From assembly GCA_015069575.1 (NCBI GenBank), contig SVIH01000005.1, positions 1-64,000 on the forward strand: a DNA stretch of 64,000 bases. The letters are read 5' to 3'. The notes under the pieces were generated by a model. That model saw only the letters and a program-made list of their open reading frames with translations. It was not told the DNA's origin and searched no databases. Of the stretch, positions 1 through 7,860 are shown piece after piece (within the stretch, counting starts at the first letter, position 1; each line of letters starts with the position of its first letter). The position numbers and the translations under genes are program-made. Origin of the DNA: Clostridiales bacterium. Lineage in GTDB: Bacteria > Bacillota > Clostridia > Christensenellales > QALW01.

Positions 1-87
1 ATTTATTACTACAACAACGAAAGAATTTCCTTAAAACTAAAAGGAATGAGTCCGGTACAATACCGAACTCATTCACAAGCAATTTAA
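1..87 (+). CDS. IS3-family transposase OrfB, C-terminal end (partial)
   Basis: Reading frame 1 is open from the first base of the window to a TAA at 85-87 and encodes 28 residues. They contain Y-Y-N-N-E-R-I near the start and L-K-G-M-S-P-V-Q-Y-R near the end. This is the characteristic C-terminal tail of the DDE integrase-type OrfB of IS3-family elements (YNxxRxxxxLxxxSPxxYR). The rest of the gene lies to the left of the window. A terminal-inverted-repeat-like sequence follows at 98-122, so the element appears to end there. The reading is seen directly; assignment to IS3 rests on the family motif. Confidence 0.8.
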   Translation: MYYYNNERISLKLKGMSPVQYRTHSQAI

Positions 88-122
88 TATTTAATTTTGT
101 CTAAACTTTGGGGTTCACTTCA
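1..122 (+). mobile_element. Right end of an IS3-family insertion sequence (partial)
   Basis: The transposase tail (1-87) is followed at 98-122 by a 25-base sequence that starts TGTCTAAACTTTGGGG and ends TTCACTTCA. It has the TG...CA termini expected of an IS3 end, at the expected short distance after the OrfB stop. The left end and any target duplication are outside the window. A strong imperfect hairpin (44-57 with 61-74) lies inside the transposase codons. Confidence 0.7.
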
Positions 123-150
123 TTTTTTCAGTGGGTTTTTTTTAAAAATA

Positions 151-180
151 AAAAACGCTGATCACCTGAACAGCGTTTTA
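151..180 (-). terminator. Rho-independent terminator after the zinc-ribbon gene
   Basis: The stem AAACGCTG (153-160) pairs with CAGCGTTT (171-178) around a 10-base loop. On the minus strand it is followed by a T-rich run (TTTTTATTTTT). It lies 17 bases after the stop codon of the minus-strand gene at 197. Confidence 0.8.
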
Positions 181-196
181 CTTTGCGGTTTAAAAA

Positions 197-469
197 TTAT
201 GAACGATGTGCCTTATAGCATTCATCACAGTAAACAGGTCTGTCTTCTTTAGGTTGGAATGGTACCTGTGTTGCCTTACCGCATTCTGCACAAACTGCGT
301 CAAACATCTCTCTTGGACCGCGGCTTGCGTTACGCTTTGCCTGACGGCATTCACGGCAACGGCCGGGTTCGTTTTTGAGACCTTTTTCAGCATAGAATTC
401 CTGTTCACCTGCGGTGAAAACAAATTCCTTGCCACAGTCTTTGCAGACTAAAGTCTTGTCTTCGTACAT
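197..469 (-). CDS. Small zinc-ribbon protein
   Basis: 90-residue protein with two zinc-knuckle pairs near the N-terminus (CKDCG, then CRECR about 25 residues later) and a second set in the C-terminal half (CAECG, CDECY). This matches the probable zinc-ribbon family PF13451, small proteins common in Clostridia and sometimes fused to cold-shock domains; here the ribbon stands alone. Molecular function is unknown; nucleic-acid binding is an inference from the basic stretch between the two ribbons. The ATG at 469 is chosen because GGGGGA lies just upstream. An ATG five codons earlier overlaps that Shine-Dalgarno sequence and has none of its own. The gene is monocistronic, with its own promoter and terminator. 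Confidence 0.8.
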   Translation of the reverse strand: MYEDKTLVCKDCGKEFVFTAGEQEFYAEKGLKNEPGRCRECRQAKRNASRGPREMFDAVCAECGKATQVPFQPKEDRPVYCDECYKAHRS

Positions 470-594
470 GAATATGTCCCCCATTTAATTTTTTGTTTAA
501 CGTAAAGTATTACGGATAAATGAGATCCACAATCAAGTTTCGGTTTAAGGCATTCTTCATAATTCCATTAAAAACTTTATTCGTCAACATTTCT

Positions 595-623
595 ATTATA
601 CATCAACGGAAAATCAAATGCAA
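595..623 (-). promoter_or_regulatory. Sigma-A promoter of the zinc-ribbon gene
   Basis: On the minus strand, TTGCAT (618-623) is followed after 17 bases by TATAAT (595-600). The start codon is at 469, so the leader is about 120 bases. A weaker TTGACG/AATTAT pair lies inside that leader. Confidence 0.65.
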
Positions 624-678
624 CCTTTTTTTCTAAAAAAGATTGAAAAATTTTCACAAATAGTTAAAAAATTAGCGA

Positions 679-2895
679 TTAAAGTAGGTTTTTGGCGCTT
701 TTTAGCCTTATATCAAGCGCTGAATACCTTTTTTGTGTGTCAATATTGTTAACGGCATAATTTATGGTATTCTCGTTCCCACATAAAACTACTAATTTTT
801 TTGCCCTTGTTACAGCGGTATAAAGCAGATTCCTTGTCATAATACGGATATTATTCACAGGCAAAGGCATTACAACAATAGGAAATTCACAACCCTGACT
901 TTTGTGTACACTTATAGCATAGGAAAGGGTAAGTTCTTCCAGATCAGCAAAATTATATACAGAAATTCTGCCATCATCAAAATGAACAACAAGTTCTTTT
1001 GAAAGCACATCAATATTTTTGATTATGCCGCTATCACCGTTAAAAACTCCCGTACCTTCAACAAAGTTACCAAAGCGTTCCTTTAGTTGCCATAAGCGAT
1101 CGTAATTATTGCGTATCTGCATTACCTTATCGCCTACGCGGAAAATATTTTCACCAAATATATGTTCCTTTTTATTTTTTTCAGCAGGATTCAATGCTTG
1201 CTGAAGAATTTTATTCAAATTAAACACACCTGTTGCGCCTTTTTTTACAGGCGTTAAAACCTGAATATCCAAAAATGGTGAAACACCATATTTATTAGGT
1301 AAGCGGTTTTTAACAAGGTCAACCACAGTTAAGCAGATTTCGTTTTCGCTTATTCTTCTATCAAGGAAGAAATCGCCGCCCTTAATATTTACAACAGGAT
1401 TGATTCCGTTGTTTATTTTATGAGCATTAGTTATAATAGCGCTTTCTTCAGCCTGACGGAAAATCTTGTTAAGACGAACTGTTAAAAATGTTTCTGACGC
1501 TATAATATCCCCTAAAACATTACCTGCGCCAACTGACGCAAGTTGGTCCGAATCACCAACAAGAATAAGCCTTGTGCCTTTTTTTAAGCCCTCAAGTAAT
1601 GCCTGCATTAAAAATATATCTATCATACTTGCTTCATCAACTATGCAAACGCTTGCATTAATGGGGTTATCTTTGTTTCTTTTAAAAACAAAACCGCCTT
1701 CATCAAGCCTTGTGTATTCAAGCAAACGATGAATTGTTTTGGCATCTTCGCCTGTTGCATTTGCCATTCTTTTTGCAGCCCTGCCTGTAGGTGCTGCCAA
1801 AGCAATTTCAACGCCTCTTTTTCTAAAAAGATGCAAAATGCAATCAAGTGCAGTGGTTTTGCCTGTTCCGGGCCCGCCTGTAATTACAGTTATTCCGTTA
1901 TTTAATGCGCTTATAACTGCTTCTCTCTGATTCTTTGCAAGAGTAATTTTTTTTGTTTTTTCATATGCATCAATTTCGTTATTTATTGTTGTTTCTTTTT
2001 CGCCTTCTATTGATTTTGCAAGTTGAATTAAATTCCCTGCAACAATGGCTTCGGCATAAAAGAAACTTGGGTGGTAAACGCATTTTACCCCTTCAATATC
2101 CCGCATAATTATTGTTTGTTCACTTGCTAAAGGCAAAAGCTGTTCTTTAATAAGTTTTTCGTCTATTTCTAAAGCATAGGCAGTTCTATTAATCAGCACA
2201 GTTTCAGGTAAATATGTATGGCCTTCAGCACCTGCTTCGTTCAAACAATGAATAATACCTGCATTTATTCTGAACTTTGAATTTTTTTCAATGCCCATTT
2301 CCCCTGCTATTTTATCAGCAGTAAGAAAGCCTATTCCATCAACATCGCTTACAAGCCGATAGGGATTTTCCTGAATTTTTTCAACGGTTTGGTCCGCATA
2401 ACAAGAAAAAATCTTTAATGCCGTTTTTGCGTTTACACCGTATTTTTGCAAAAACATTACTGCCCTTTTTGCATCTGCAATTTCCATATAAGATTCTTTG
2501 ATTATTTCAAGTTTTTTTGCGCCTATACCTTGCACAAGACGAAGTTTTTCCGGAGTTTTTTCTATAATATCAAGGGCAGACGTTCCAAAATAATCAACAA
2601 TATCCCTTGCAGTTTTAGGACCTATTCCTTTTATAATCCCCGAAGAAAGATATATTTCAATCTCATCAATGCTTTTAGGGGTAGCCATTTCATAACTTGT
2701 GGCTTTAAACTGTGTTCCGTAAACCTCATGTTCAACATAAAGCCCGAACACAGTTATAAAATCACCTTCCCTGATTAATGGGAAGGTGCCTGTAACAGTT
2801 TCAAAATTATCTGTTGTTGAAAGCACAAATACTGTATAACCGTTTTCATCGTTACGGTAAATTATGCCTTCAACTGTGCCGGTTATATTAACCAT
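679..2895 (-). CDS. recD2: RecD2-type ATP-dependent DNA helicase
   Basis: 738-residue SF1B helicase of the RecD2/YrrC family, a 5'-3' DNA helicase of RecBCD-lacking bacteria involved in repair and replication-fork upkeep. From N to C: an OB-like N-terminal region (1-70), helix-hairpin-helix repeats (about 85-200, with G-I-G-P-K and G-I-G-A-K turns), Walker A GGPGTGKTT at 340-348, Walker B IVDEAS at 418-423, and the late SVHKSQG motif of RecD helicases near the C-terminus. The ATG at 2895 is preferred over an upstream in-frame codon, because homologues begin with a short segment like V-N-I-T-G-T-V-E-G. With this start the gene overlaps the upstream membrane-protein gene by 13 bases, which suggests translational coupling. 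It is the last gene of the dut operon. Confidence 0.93.
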   Translation of the reverse strand: MVNITGTVEGIIYRNDENGYTVFVLSTTDNFETVTGTFPLIREGDFITVFGLYVEHEVYGTQFKATSYEMATPKSIDEIEIYLSSGIIKGIGPKTARDIVDYFGTSALDIIEKTPEKLRLVQGIGAKKLEIIKESYMEIADAKRAVMFLQKYGVNAKTALKIFSCYADQTVEKIQENPYRLVSDVDGIGFLTADKIAGEMGIEKNSKFRINAGIIHCLNEAGAEGHTYLPETVLINRTAYALEIDEKLIKEQLLPLASEQTIIMRDIEGVKCVYHPSFFYAEAIVAGNLIQLAKSIEGEKETTINNEIDAYEKTKKITLAKNQREAVISALNNGITVITGGPGTGKTTALDCILHLFRKRGVEIALAAPTGRAAKRMANATGEDAKTIHRLLEYTRLDEGGFVFKRNKDNPINASVCIVDEASMIDIFLMQALLEGLKKGTRLILVGDSDQLASVGAGNVLGDIIASETFLTVRLNKIFRQAEESAIITNAHKINNGINPVVNIKGGDFFLDRRISENEICLTVVDLVKNRLPNKYGVSPFLDIQVLTPVKKGATGVFNLNKILQQALNPAEKNKKEHIFGENIFRVGDKVMQIRNNYDRLWQLKERFGNFVEGTGVFNGDSGIIKNIDVLSKELVVHFDDGRISVYNFADLEELTLSYAISVHKSQGCEFPIVVMPLPVNNIRIMTRNLLYTAVTRAKKLVVLCGNENTINYAVNNIDTQKRYSALDIRLKSAKNLL

Positions 2896-3416
2896 TGCGC
2901 TAACCAATCGGGTGCAGTCATAAATGCACCGCCAACAAGAACCATTATTAAGGTTGCAACAACACTGCCTAAGCAAACTGCAGGAAATGCGTATTTAAAT
3001 CTTATATCTAAAAGTGTTGCAACAAGGCTTCCTGTCCAAACACCTGTACCGGGCAAGGGAATTGCAACAAATAAAAATACGCCTATAACTGAAGCCCAGA
3101 CCTTAGCATTTTTGTTTTTTGAATTATCAATTTTGCCCTGAAGTTTTTCGCCCTTCTTCTTGCCATGGTTTTCAAGTGTTTCAACTAAATTTTTAAAAAC
3201 CTTAGTGTTTTTCATCCATTTGAACACAGGTTTTAATAATAAAAGCAAAACAAGGCCAACAAAAAACGCGCCAAGCTGTGAAAGAATAAATAATTCCACA
3301 ATACCGATTTCTTTAAACAAAGTCATACCTACAACGATCGCATAGCGTGATTCAATTAAAGGTATGCAAGAAAGCAAAATAATTATAATCTGATGCCAAA
3401 ATCTTTCTAAAAACAT
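2883..3416 (-). CDS. Small multidrug export-type membrane protein (COG2426)
   Basis: 177-residue integral membrane protein with about four hydrophobic segments (roughly residues 8-30, 38-62, 107-130 and 140-168) and a charged lysine-rich loop at 72-103. The sequence, including G-V-F-L-F-V-A-I-P-L-P-G-T-G-V-W-T-G, matches the PF06695/COG2426 family, annotated as putative small multidrug export proteins. The transport activity is a database label, not established. It sits between dut and recD2 in one operon. Confidence 0.82.
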   Translation of the reverse strand: MFLERFWHQIIIILLSCIPLIESRYAIVVGMTLFKEIGIVELFILSQLGAFFVGLVLLLLLKPVFKWMKNTKVFKNLVETLENHGKKKGEKLQGKIDNSKNKNAKVWASVIGVFLFVAIPLPGTGVWTGSLVATLLDIRFKYAFPAVCLGSVVATLIMVLVGGAFMTAPDWLAQWLI

Positions 3417-3468
3417 TTCCTTCTCCTATAAACTTTTTTTATATGTTTATGCTGAATTTTATAAAATA

Positions 3469-3906
3469 TTACTTTGTTCCTGTTGAACCAAAGCCACCCG
3501 TTCCGCGAACAGTATCGTTTAATTCTTCTTTTATATCAAAATCCGCCTGAATAAAAGGCGCAATAACAATCTGTGCGATACGCTCACCATTTTCAAGAAC
3601 CTGATCCTGTTCACCGTGGTTATAAAGGGCAACCATAATTTCGCCCCTGTAGTCACTATCAATAACGCCAACCTTGTTTGCAGGCGCAAGCCCTTTTTTT
3701 GTGGCAAGACCGCTTCTTGCATAAATTAAACCAACGTATCCAACTGGGATCTCCATAACAATACCTGTTTTAATAAGTTTGGTTTCGCCCTTTTTTATAA
3801 TTACAGGCTCATCCATTAAACCACAAAGGTCAGCCCCTGCAGAAAATTCTGTACTATAAATAGGAATTCTTGCATTTTCATTTAACTTTTTTATATTTAC
3901 TTTCAT
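3469..3906 (-). CDS. dut: dUTP diphosphatase (trimeric dUTPase)
   Basis: 145 residues, the normal length of trimeric dUTPases, which hydrolyse dUTP to dUMP and pyrophosphate and keep uracil out of DNA. All five family motifs are visible: AGADL (23-27), RSGLA (64-68), GVIDSDYRGEI (80-90, with the catalytic Asp), GERIAQ (107-112) and the glycine-rich C-terminal RGTGGFGSTG (134-143) that closes over the substrate. It is the first gene of a dut / COG2426 / recD2 operon with a good promoter directly upstream. AAAGGA precedes the ATG. Confidence 0.96.
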   Translation of the reverse strand: MKVNIKKLNENARIPIYSTEFSAGADLCGLMDEPVIIKKGETKLIKTGIVMEIPVGYVGLIYARSGLATKKGLAPANKVGVIDSDYRGEIMVALYNHGEQDQVLENGERIAQIVIAPFIQADFDIKEELNDTVRGTGGFGSTGTK

Positions 3907-3936
3907 CGTTTTTTCCTTTAAATAAATATTTATTTT

Positions 3937-3965
3937 ATTATACCAAGTTTTGCGTTAATAGGCAA
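3937..3965 (-). promoter_or_regulatory. Sigma-A promoter of the dut operon
   Basis: Minus-strand TTGCCT (3960-3965), 17-base spacer, TATAAT (3937-3942). The -35 box begins only 6 bases from the terminator of the preceding operon (3971-3992), a very compact junction. Confidence 0.75.
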
Positions 3966-3970
3966 GAAAA

Positions 3971-3992
3971 AAAGATGCTTAAAAAGCATCTT
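3971..3992 (-). terminator. Terminator of the yjjG-sfsA-DUF5685-J-domain operon
   Basis: Perfect 9-base stem AAGATGCTT/AAGCATCTT (3972-3980 with 3984-3992) followed on the minus strand by TTTTTTTCTT. Confidence 0.85.
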
Positions 3993-4040
3993 CAATGAAA
4001 CTAATATAACTTAATCCAGTAGCAAAATGTAATGCATTGG

Positions 4041-4631
4041 TTAAATACAACATATCCACGGCCAGCATCTTCCGCCTGTAAGGCAACATAAAAGCGCAGG
4101 AATAATGCCTGTGCAGATTCTTGGATTCATATTTGCGTAAACCGTTCTGCGCCCACTATAATTCTGCCCGTAATAGTTAAGTTGTTGATAAAAGGAGCGG
4201 TATTCCATATTATCAGGTTCCAAACGCATAGCTTCTTCAATATATTTAAGCGCAGTTGCCTTATTACCTAAATTAAAATGAGTAACGGAAGCAAGATAAT
4301 ACCACTGCCCTGAACGAACAGTAATTGAATCAAGTAATCTTAAGGCATCAAAATACTGCCCTAACTGAATACATCTGCGCACTGCATAAAAAATATCATT
4401 GCCCTGATAACTGTTTTGCCCATAACTTGTATAATCACTATATCCGCCGCTTGCGCCTTTACCTGAACGAATTAAATCATACGCCTGATTTATCTGGCTC
4501 ATCTTTTCTGCAGCTTGTTTATCGTTAGGGTTTAAATCCGGATGATATTTTCTTGCAAGTTTTTTATATGCTTTTGATATTTCTTCCTGTGTGGCATTGG
4601 GTGAAACGCCCAACACTTTATAAGGGTCCAT
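4041..4631 (-). CDS. J-domain protein with TPR-like region and Cys-rich hydrophobic tail
   Basis: 196 residues. The N-terminal 60 residues are a complete J-domain with the HPD motif at 30-32, the feature that stimulates DnaK-type chaperone ATPases. The middle (about 85-155) resembles a TPR repeat pair ([26 protein letters not shown]). The last 25 residues are hydrophobic and cysteine-rich ([17 protein letters not shown]) and may anchor the protein in the membrane. There is no DnaJ zinc finger or C-terminal substrate domain, so it is a J-domain accessory protein, not DnaJ itself. The ATG at 4631 follows GAAAGGG and overlaps the upstream DUF5685 stop region. Confidence 0.85.
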   Translation of the reverse strand: MDPYKVLGVSPNATQEEISKAYKKLARKYHPDLNPNDKQAAEKMSQINQAYDLIRSGKGASGGYSDYTSYGQNSYQGNDIFYAVRRCIQLGQYFDALRLLDSITVRSGQWYYLASVTHFNLGNKATALKYIEEAMRLEPDNMEYRSFYQQLNYYGQNYSGRRTVYANMNPRICTGIIPALLCCLTGGRCWPWICCI

Positions 4632-5421
4632 CAGTTTTTCCCTTTCTGAACTGATACCATATTCCAGAAAACAATATGTTATCAATTATAGTTTTATTTT
4701 TTGTTATATTCATTGTATCATAAATTTCAACACAGTCATTTAAAAGTATTGTTAAAATTTGCTGAAAATTTTGAGATTTAGTTTCAATTAAAGGATTATA
4801 TCTGCATTTTTTTAAATCACTTTTAAAATCAAGTACAGCGTCCATTATATAAATCACTTTACCTAATGCTTTACCAAACTCCCTTAATTTTAAATCATCA
4901 CCGTTTATATCAAACAAAATACCCATAAGTTCCCCAAATATATTTGCAGGAATATCAGCATTATGTTCATCTTGTTTTTCAACATCGTTCAGCCTTTTAA
5001 GGCAATCAGAAATCGCCTGATTCTTTATTGGATATTTTTCTTGCGCCAGTGTTTTTTGCTTTTTAAAGGCAGATTTTGCAATTTTTGCAGTAAATGCACC
5101 TTCATCATTAACATCATCTTCAAACTTATAATATGTAAGCAGAATGTTCATACAAGCACAATATTCTGCATACTTGTTCATATATACATTTTTCTTTTTT
5201 AAGGGGTGAATTCCACAGCGAATTAAAGATTCTTCTGTTTTTTCATCAAAATACGAGGTTAAAAACAAATACAAAAATGTTAAATCATAATTAAGGGTGA
5301 TTCGGCTAAAATTATTGAAGTTTTTACCGATAGCGCAACACAAACCGCAATAAAAAGAGTTGTATGTTTTTTTATCTTCTTTTTTTAGTGCATTTATATC
5401 GGCAACAACAAGTCCAAACAT
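4618..5421 (-). CDS. DUF5685-family protein
   Basis: 267-residue helical, probably cytoplasmic protein of the DUF5685 family found in Clostridia; its function is unknown. Visible features are an N-terminal M-F-G-L-V start, conserved cysteines (YCGLCC about residues 25-30, CGIHP, YCACMN) that could bind metal, and Asp/Glu-rich helices in the second half ([17 protein letters not shown]). The ATG at 5421 follows GAAAGGG; a longer reading to 5469 is rejected because it starts without a ribosome site inside sfsA. It overlaps sfsA by 28 bases and the J-domain gene by 14, so the three are probably translated together. Confidence 0.75.
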   Translation of the reverse strand: MFGLVVADINALKKEDKKTYNSFYCGLCCAIGKNFNNFSRITLNYDLTFLYLFLTSYFDEKTEESLIRCGIHPLKKKNVYMNKYAEYCACMNILLTYYKFEDDVNDEGAFTAKIAKSAFKKQKTLAQEKYPIKNQAISDCLKRLNDVEKQDEHNADIPANIFGELMGILFDINGDDLKLREFGKALGKVIYIMDAVLDFKSDLKKCRYNPLIETKSQNFQQILTILLNDCVEIYDTMNITKNKTIIDNILFSGIWYQFRKGKTDGPL

Positions 5422-6068
5422 ACTTCTACCCTTTCGTTTATTTTCATAGAATCTTCTGTAACAAAACAATCATAGGCTAAAATTTCCACACCGTTTTCTT
5501 TTGCATATTCTAATGCCTTTTTAAATTCGGGGTCTGTTTTATAATTAGGAATAAAACATTTTGCGCCAATAAATTGAATAACAAAAACAATTTTGGCATT
5601 ATATCCGTTTTTAACAGCATCAACAAGTTCGTAAATATGTTTTCTGCCCCTTTCTGTTGGTGCATCAGGAAACATGGCAATATTATCCTTTTCTAACGTT
5701 ACGCCCTTAACTTCTATAAAAGTATTATCATTCAGAAAAAGGTCAAACCGTGAATTTTTATATTTTACCTCTCTTAAAACATTATGATTCTGCTTTTTAT
5801 AAAATTCTTCCGCCACTTTGTTTGGCGCTATAGAATCCATATTTATTAGTTTATCGCCTTTTATCACTTTAACAACATCATATTTAGTTTTGCGTTTAGG
5901 GTTACTGCTTTCATTTAAATATACAGTTGCACCTTTAATTAAAAGTTCTTTGCATCTGCCTGTGTTTAAAACATGGCAGGTTTCTATTTTACCATCAACT
6001 AAAACTTTGGCAATAAACCTGTTAGGGCGTTCTAAAAATGTTCCTTTAACTATTTTATCGTATTTCAT
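5394..6068 (-). CDS. sfsA: SfsA-family protein (sugar fermentation stimulation homologue)
   Basis: 224 residues, the usual length of SfsA, a nuclease-fold/OB-fold protein originally linked to maltose metabolism in E. coli; its true activity is not settled. Family signatures include RFIAKVLVDG near the N-terminus, HVLNTGRCKELL, S-R-F-D-L-F, F-I-E-V-K-G-V-T-L, F-P-D-A-P-T-E-R-G-R-K-H and the final A-Y-D-C region. The ATG overlaps the stop of the upstream HAD gene in an ATGA junction (4 bases). Confidence 0.92.
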   Translation of the reverse strand: MKYDKIVKGTFLERPNRFIAKVLVDGKIETCHVLNTGRCKELLIKGATVYLNESSNPKRKTKYDVVKVIKGDKLINMDSIAPNKVAEEFYKKQNHNVLREVKYKNSRFDLFLNDNTFIEVKGVTLEKDNIAMFPDAPTERGRKHIYELVDAVKNGYNAKIVFVIQFIGAKCFIPNYKTDPEFKKALEYAKENGVEILAYDCFVTEDSMKINERVEVCLDLLLPI

Positions 6069-6733
6069 ACAATATCTGAAAACTCGCTTAATCTTTGAAT
6101 TATATAATCCGGCTTAATATCCCCTGAAAACTTGTTTCTAGGATCAAATAAACAGGTTTTTATGCCTGCATTTATTCCGCCTTTAATATCAGAAGATACG
6201 CTGTCACCTAAAATAATAGCGTTATTTTTATCAAAATCCTGTATCTTTTCAAAACATTTTTCAAAAAACTTCACATTTGGCTTGTTATAACCAATATCCT
6301 GCGAAAGAAAAATGCCATCAAAATACTTTTCTATATTGGCACTTTTTATTCTACCTTTTTGTACGCTTGTTGTTCCGTTTGAAACAATATATAAATTATG
6401 TTTTTTATAAAGGCTTTGTAAAAGTTCTTCTGCGCCATCAATAAACCAATGGCCTTGTGATAAATTTTCCTTATATCTATCGTTTACAAGAGAGCAATCC
6501 CCTTGAGCGTTAAGTTCGTGAAACAGCATTTCAAATCGCTTTAAAAGAATCTGTTCCCTTGTCATTTCCCCTGTTTCAAGTTTTTTCCAAAGACTATCAT
6601 TGATTTTTGAATAGAGTTGTATTGTTTCTTTTGTAGGCGGGATGTTAAAATGCTCAAGTGTTTTTGATAAAGCAACTTCTTCTGCCTTTAAAAAATCCAA
6701 AATCGTATCATCTAAATCAATAAAGATGTGCAC
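6065..6733 (-). CDS. yjjG: HAD-family nucleotidase, YjjG type
   Basis: 222-residue HAD phosphatase with motif I DLDDTILDF (7-15), motif II S-N-G-T-T, a conserved lysine in G-Y-N-K-P-N, and motif IV GDSVSSDIKGG. The D-L-D-D-T start and the cap region resemble YjjG/YfnB house-cleaning nucleotidases that remove non-canonical pyrimidine nucleotides; the substrate is inferred. The start codon is GTG, preceded by AAAGGAG. First gene of a four-gene overlapping operon. Confidence 0.85.
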   Translation of the reverse strand: MHIFIDLDDTILDFLKAEEVALSKTLEHFNIPPTKETIQLYSKINDSLWKKLETGEMTREQILLKRFEMLFHELNAQGDCSLVNDRYKENLSQGHWFIDGAEELLQSLYKKHNLYIVSNGTTSVQKGRIKSANIEKYFDGIFLSQDIGYNKPNVKFFEKCFEKIQDFDKNNAIILGDSVSSDIKGGINAGIKTCLFDPRNKFSGDIKPDYIIQRLSEFSDIV

Positions 6734-6772
6734 TTTTTTACTCCTTTAAATTATAATCTTTCAAGCACTTTA

Positions 6773-6801
6773 ATTATACATCATTAACAGTTAAAACGCA
6801 A
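6773..6801 (-). promoter_or_regulatory. Sigma-A promoter of the yjjG operon
   Basis: Minus-strand TTGCGT (6796-6801), 17-base spacer, TATAAT (6773-6778). A second TATAAT lies nearer the start codon (6750-6755) but lacks a good -35. Confidence 0.7.
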
Positions 6802-6861
6802 TAAAAAACGATTTTTACAGTTTAAGCCGAACATAGTTTTAAATACTATATGATAAAATTA

Positions 6862-6890
6862 TTGCATATTTTAAAATGGTATGTTATACT
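6862..6890 (+). promoter_or_regulatory. Sigma-A promoter of the DUF1836 gene
   Basis: TTGCAT (6862-6867), 17 bases, TATACT (6885-6890), with an extended -10 TG at 6882-6883. The downstream ATG at 6925 has AAAGGCGG before it. Confidence 0.7.
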
Positions 6891-6924
6891 GTTTTAAAAT
6901 AATTTTTATAAAAGGCGGTTTTTT

Positions 6925-7503
6925 ATGCAAGATATAAACGAATATATAAAAAAGGTTGAGGCGCATACGCTTCCAAGATGGGATCAGTTGCCTGATTTTG
7001 AATTATATATGGATCAGGTTATAAGCTTAATGCAAAAGTATCTTGAGCCTTATATTTTAACTGAAGATGCGCTTACCCCATCAATGATAAATAACTATGT
7101 TAAAATGGAAGCATTACCGGCTCCCATAAAAAAGCGATATTCAAAGGAGCATATTTCAAGGCTTATAATCATCTGCTTAATGAAAAGGCAGTTTGCTATA
7201 CCTACTATCAGCAGTATAATAAACGCAGAAAGTGTAAACAACGATATAATTTCTTTTTACAATTATGTTGTTGAGCAGTATGAAATTGCATCAAAAAAAG
7301 CTTTGAACGAGCTTAAAGAACATTCCATAAAAGGCGCGCTTTTAATTGCCATTGCTTCCTGTGCAAACTATACCACTGCCCAATATACTGTTAATGTAGT
7401 TTTACCTGTTAACAATAAAAAAGCAGAAAAAACCCCTGAAAAAGAAAAGAAGGACAAAAAAGGCGAAAAAGATAAAAAGGATAAAAAAAGTTCGGAACAA
7501 TAG
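6925..7503 (+). CDS. DUF1836 domain protein (putative HTH regulator)
   Basis: 192 residues. The first about 160 match DUF1836, a MerR-like winged-helix family common in Firmicutes (L-T-P-S-M-I-N-N-Y-V-K around residue 52, then R-Y-S-K-E-H-I-S-R-L-I-I-I). The last 28 residues are an almost pure Lys/Glu tail, which is unusual and might bind nucleic acid or simply be disordered. The gene faces away from the operons on both sides and has its own promoter. The stop codon lies in the stem-loop of a bidirectional terminator. The target is unknown. Confidence 0.78.
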   Translation: MQDINEYIKKVEAHTLPRWDQLPDFELYMDQVISLMQKYLEPYILTEDALTPSMINNYVKMEALPAPIKKRYSKEHISRLIIICLMKRQFAIPTISSIINAESVNNDIISFYNYVVEQYEIASKKALNELKEHSIKGALLIAIASCANYTTAQYTVNVVLPVNNKKAEKTPEKEKKDKKGEKDKKDKKSSEQ

Positions 7504-7515
7504 TTCCGAACTTTT
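7486..7515. terminator. Bidirectional terminator between DUF1836 gene and membrane-protein gene
   Basis: 13-base arms AAAAGTTCGGAAC / GTTCCGAACTTTT (7486-7498, 7503-7515) with a 4-base loop and T-runs on both strands. It includes the stop codon of the plus-strand gene. Confidence 0.9.
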
Positions 7516-7518
7516 GTT

Positions 7519-7845
7519 TTATATTCTGAATTCTTCCCCTGCAGCATAAATAAACATTATTACCGCTATTAAAAGTGCGCCTACTGCAAAACTTAAACTA
7601 AGCGTCATACCCCAAAGGGAAAGACCCTCATGCTCACGCTTTTTCTTATAACTATAAATGTAAACACCTAAAAATGTTATTATTGCAGTTATAACGCCAA
7701 AGACAGCCAATATGTTTGCATTAAGAGGTTCTTCAGGGAAAAGTACCAATGCAAGTATAAGATAAATAGGCATAAAAGGAGATATCATTCCTGCATTAAT
7801 TCCAAGAAAAATATTTCCTGCTATTGTAATTATTTTTTTAAACAT
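7519..7845 (-). CDS. Small membrane protein, unknown
   Basis: 108 residues with three to four hydrophobic segments (about 5-25, 27-40, 43-66 and 80-102) and a basic loop Y-K-K-K-R-E-H-E-G between the last two. I do not recognise the family. It starts 15 bases after the gyrA stop, with an AGGAG site (AGGAGATAAAGC), so it is probably co-transcribed as the last gene of gyrB-gyrA. Confidence 0.7.
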   Translation of the reverse strand: MFKKIITIAGNIFLGINAGMISPFMPIYLILALVLFPEEPLNANILAVFGVITAIITFLGVYIYSYKKKREHEGLSLWGMTLSLSFAVGALLIAVIMFIYAAGEEFRI

Positions 7846-7860
7846 ATGCTTTATCTCCTA

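Noticed and set aside
44..74. Strong hairpin read as a terminator or regulatory RNA
   Set aside because: It lies wholly in the codons of the IS3 transposase tail and lacks a T-run, so it is more simply explained by coding sequence.
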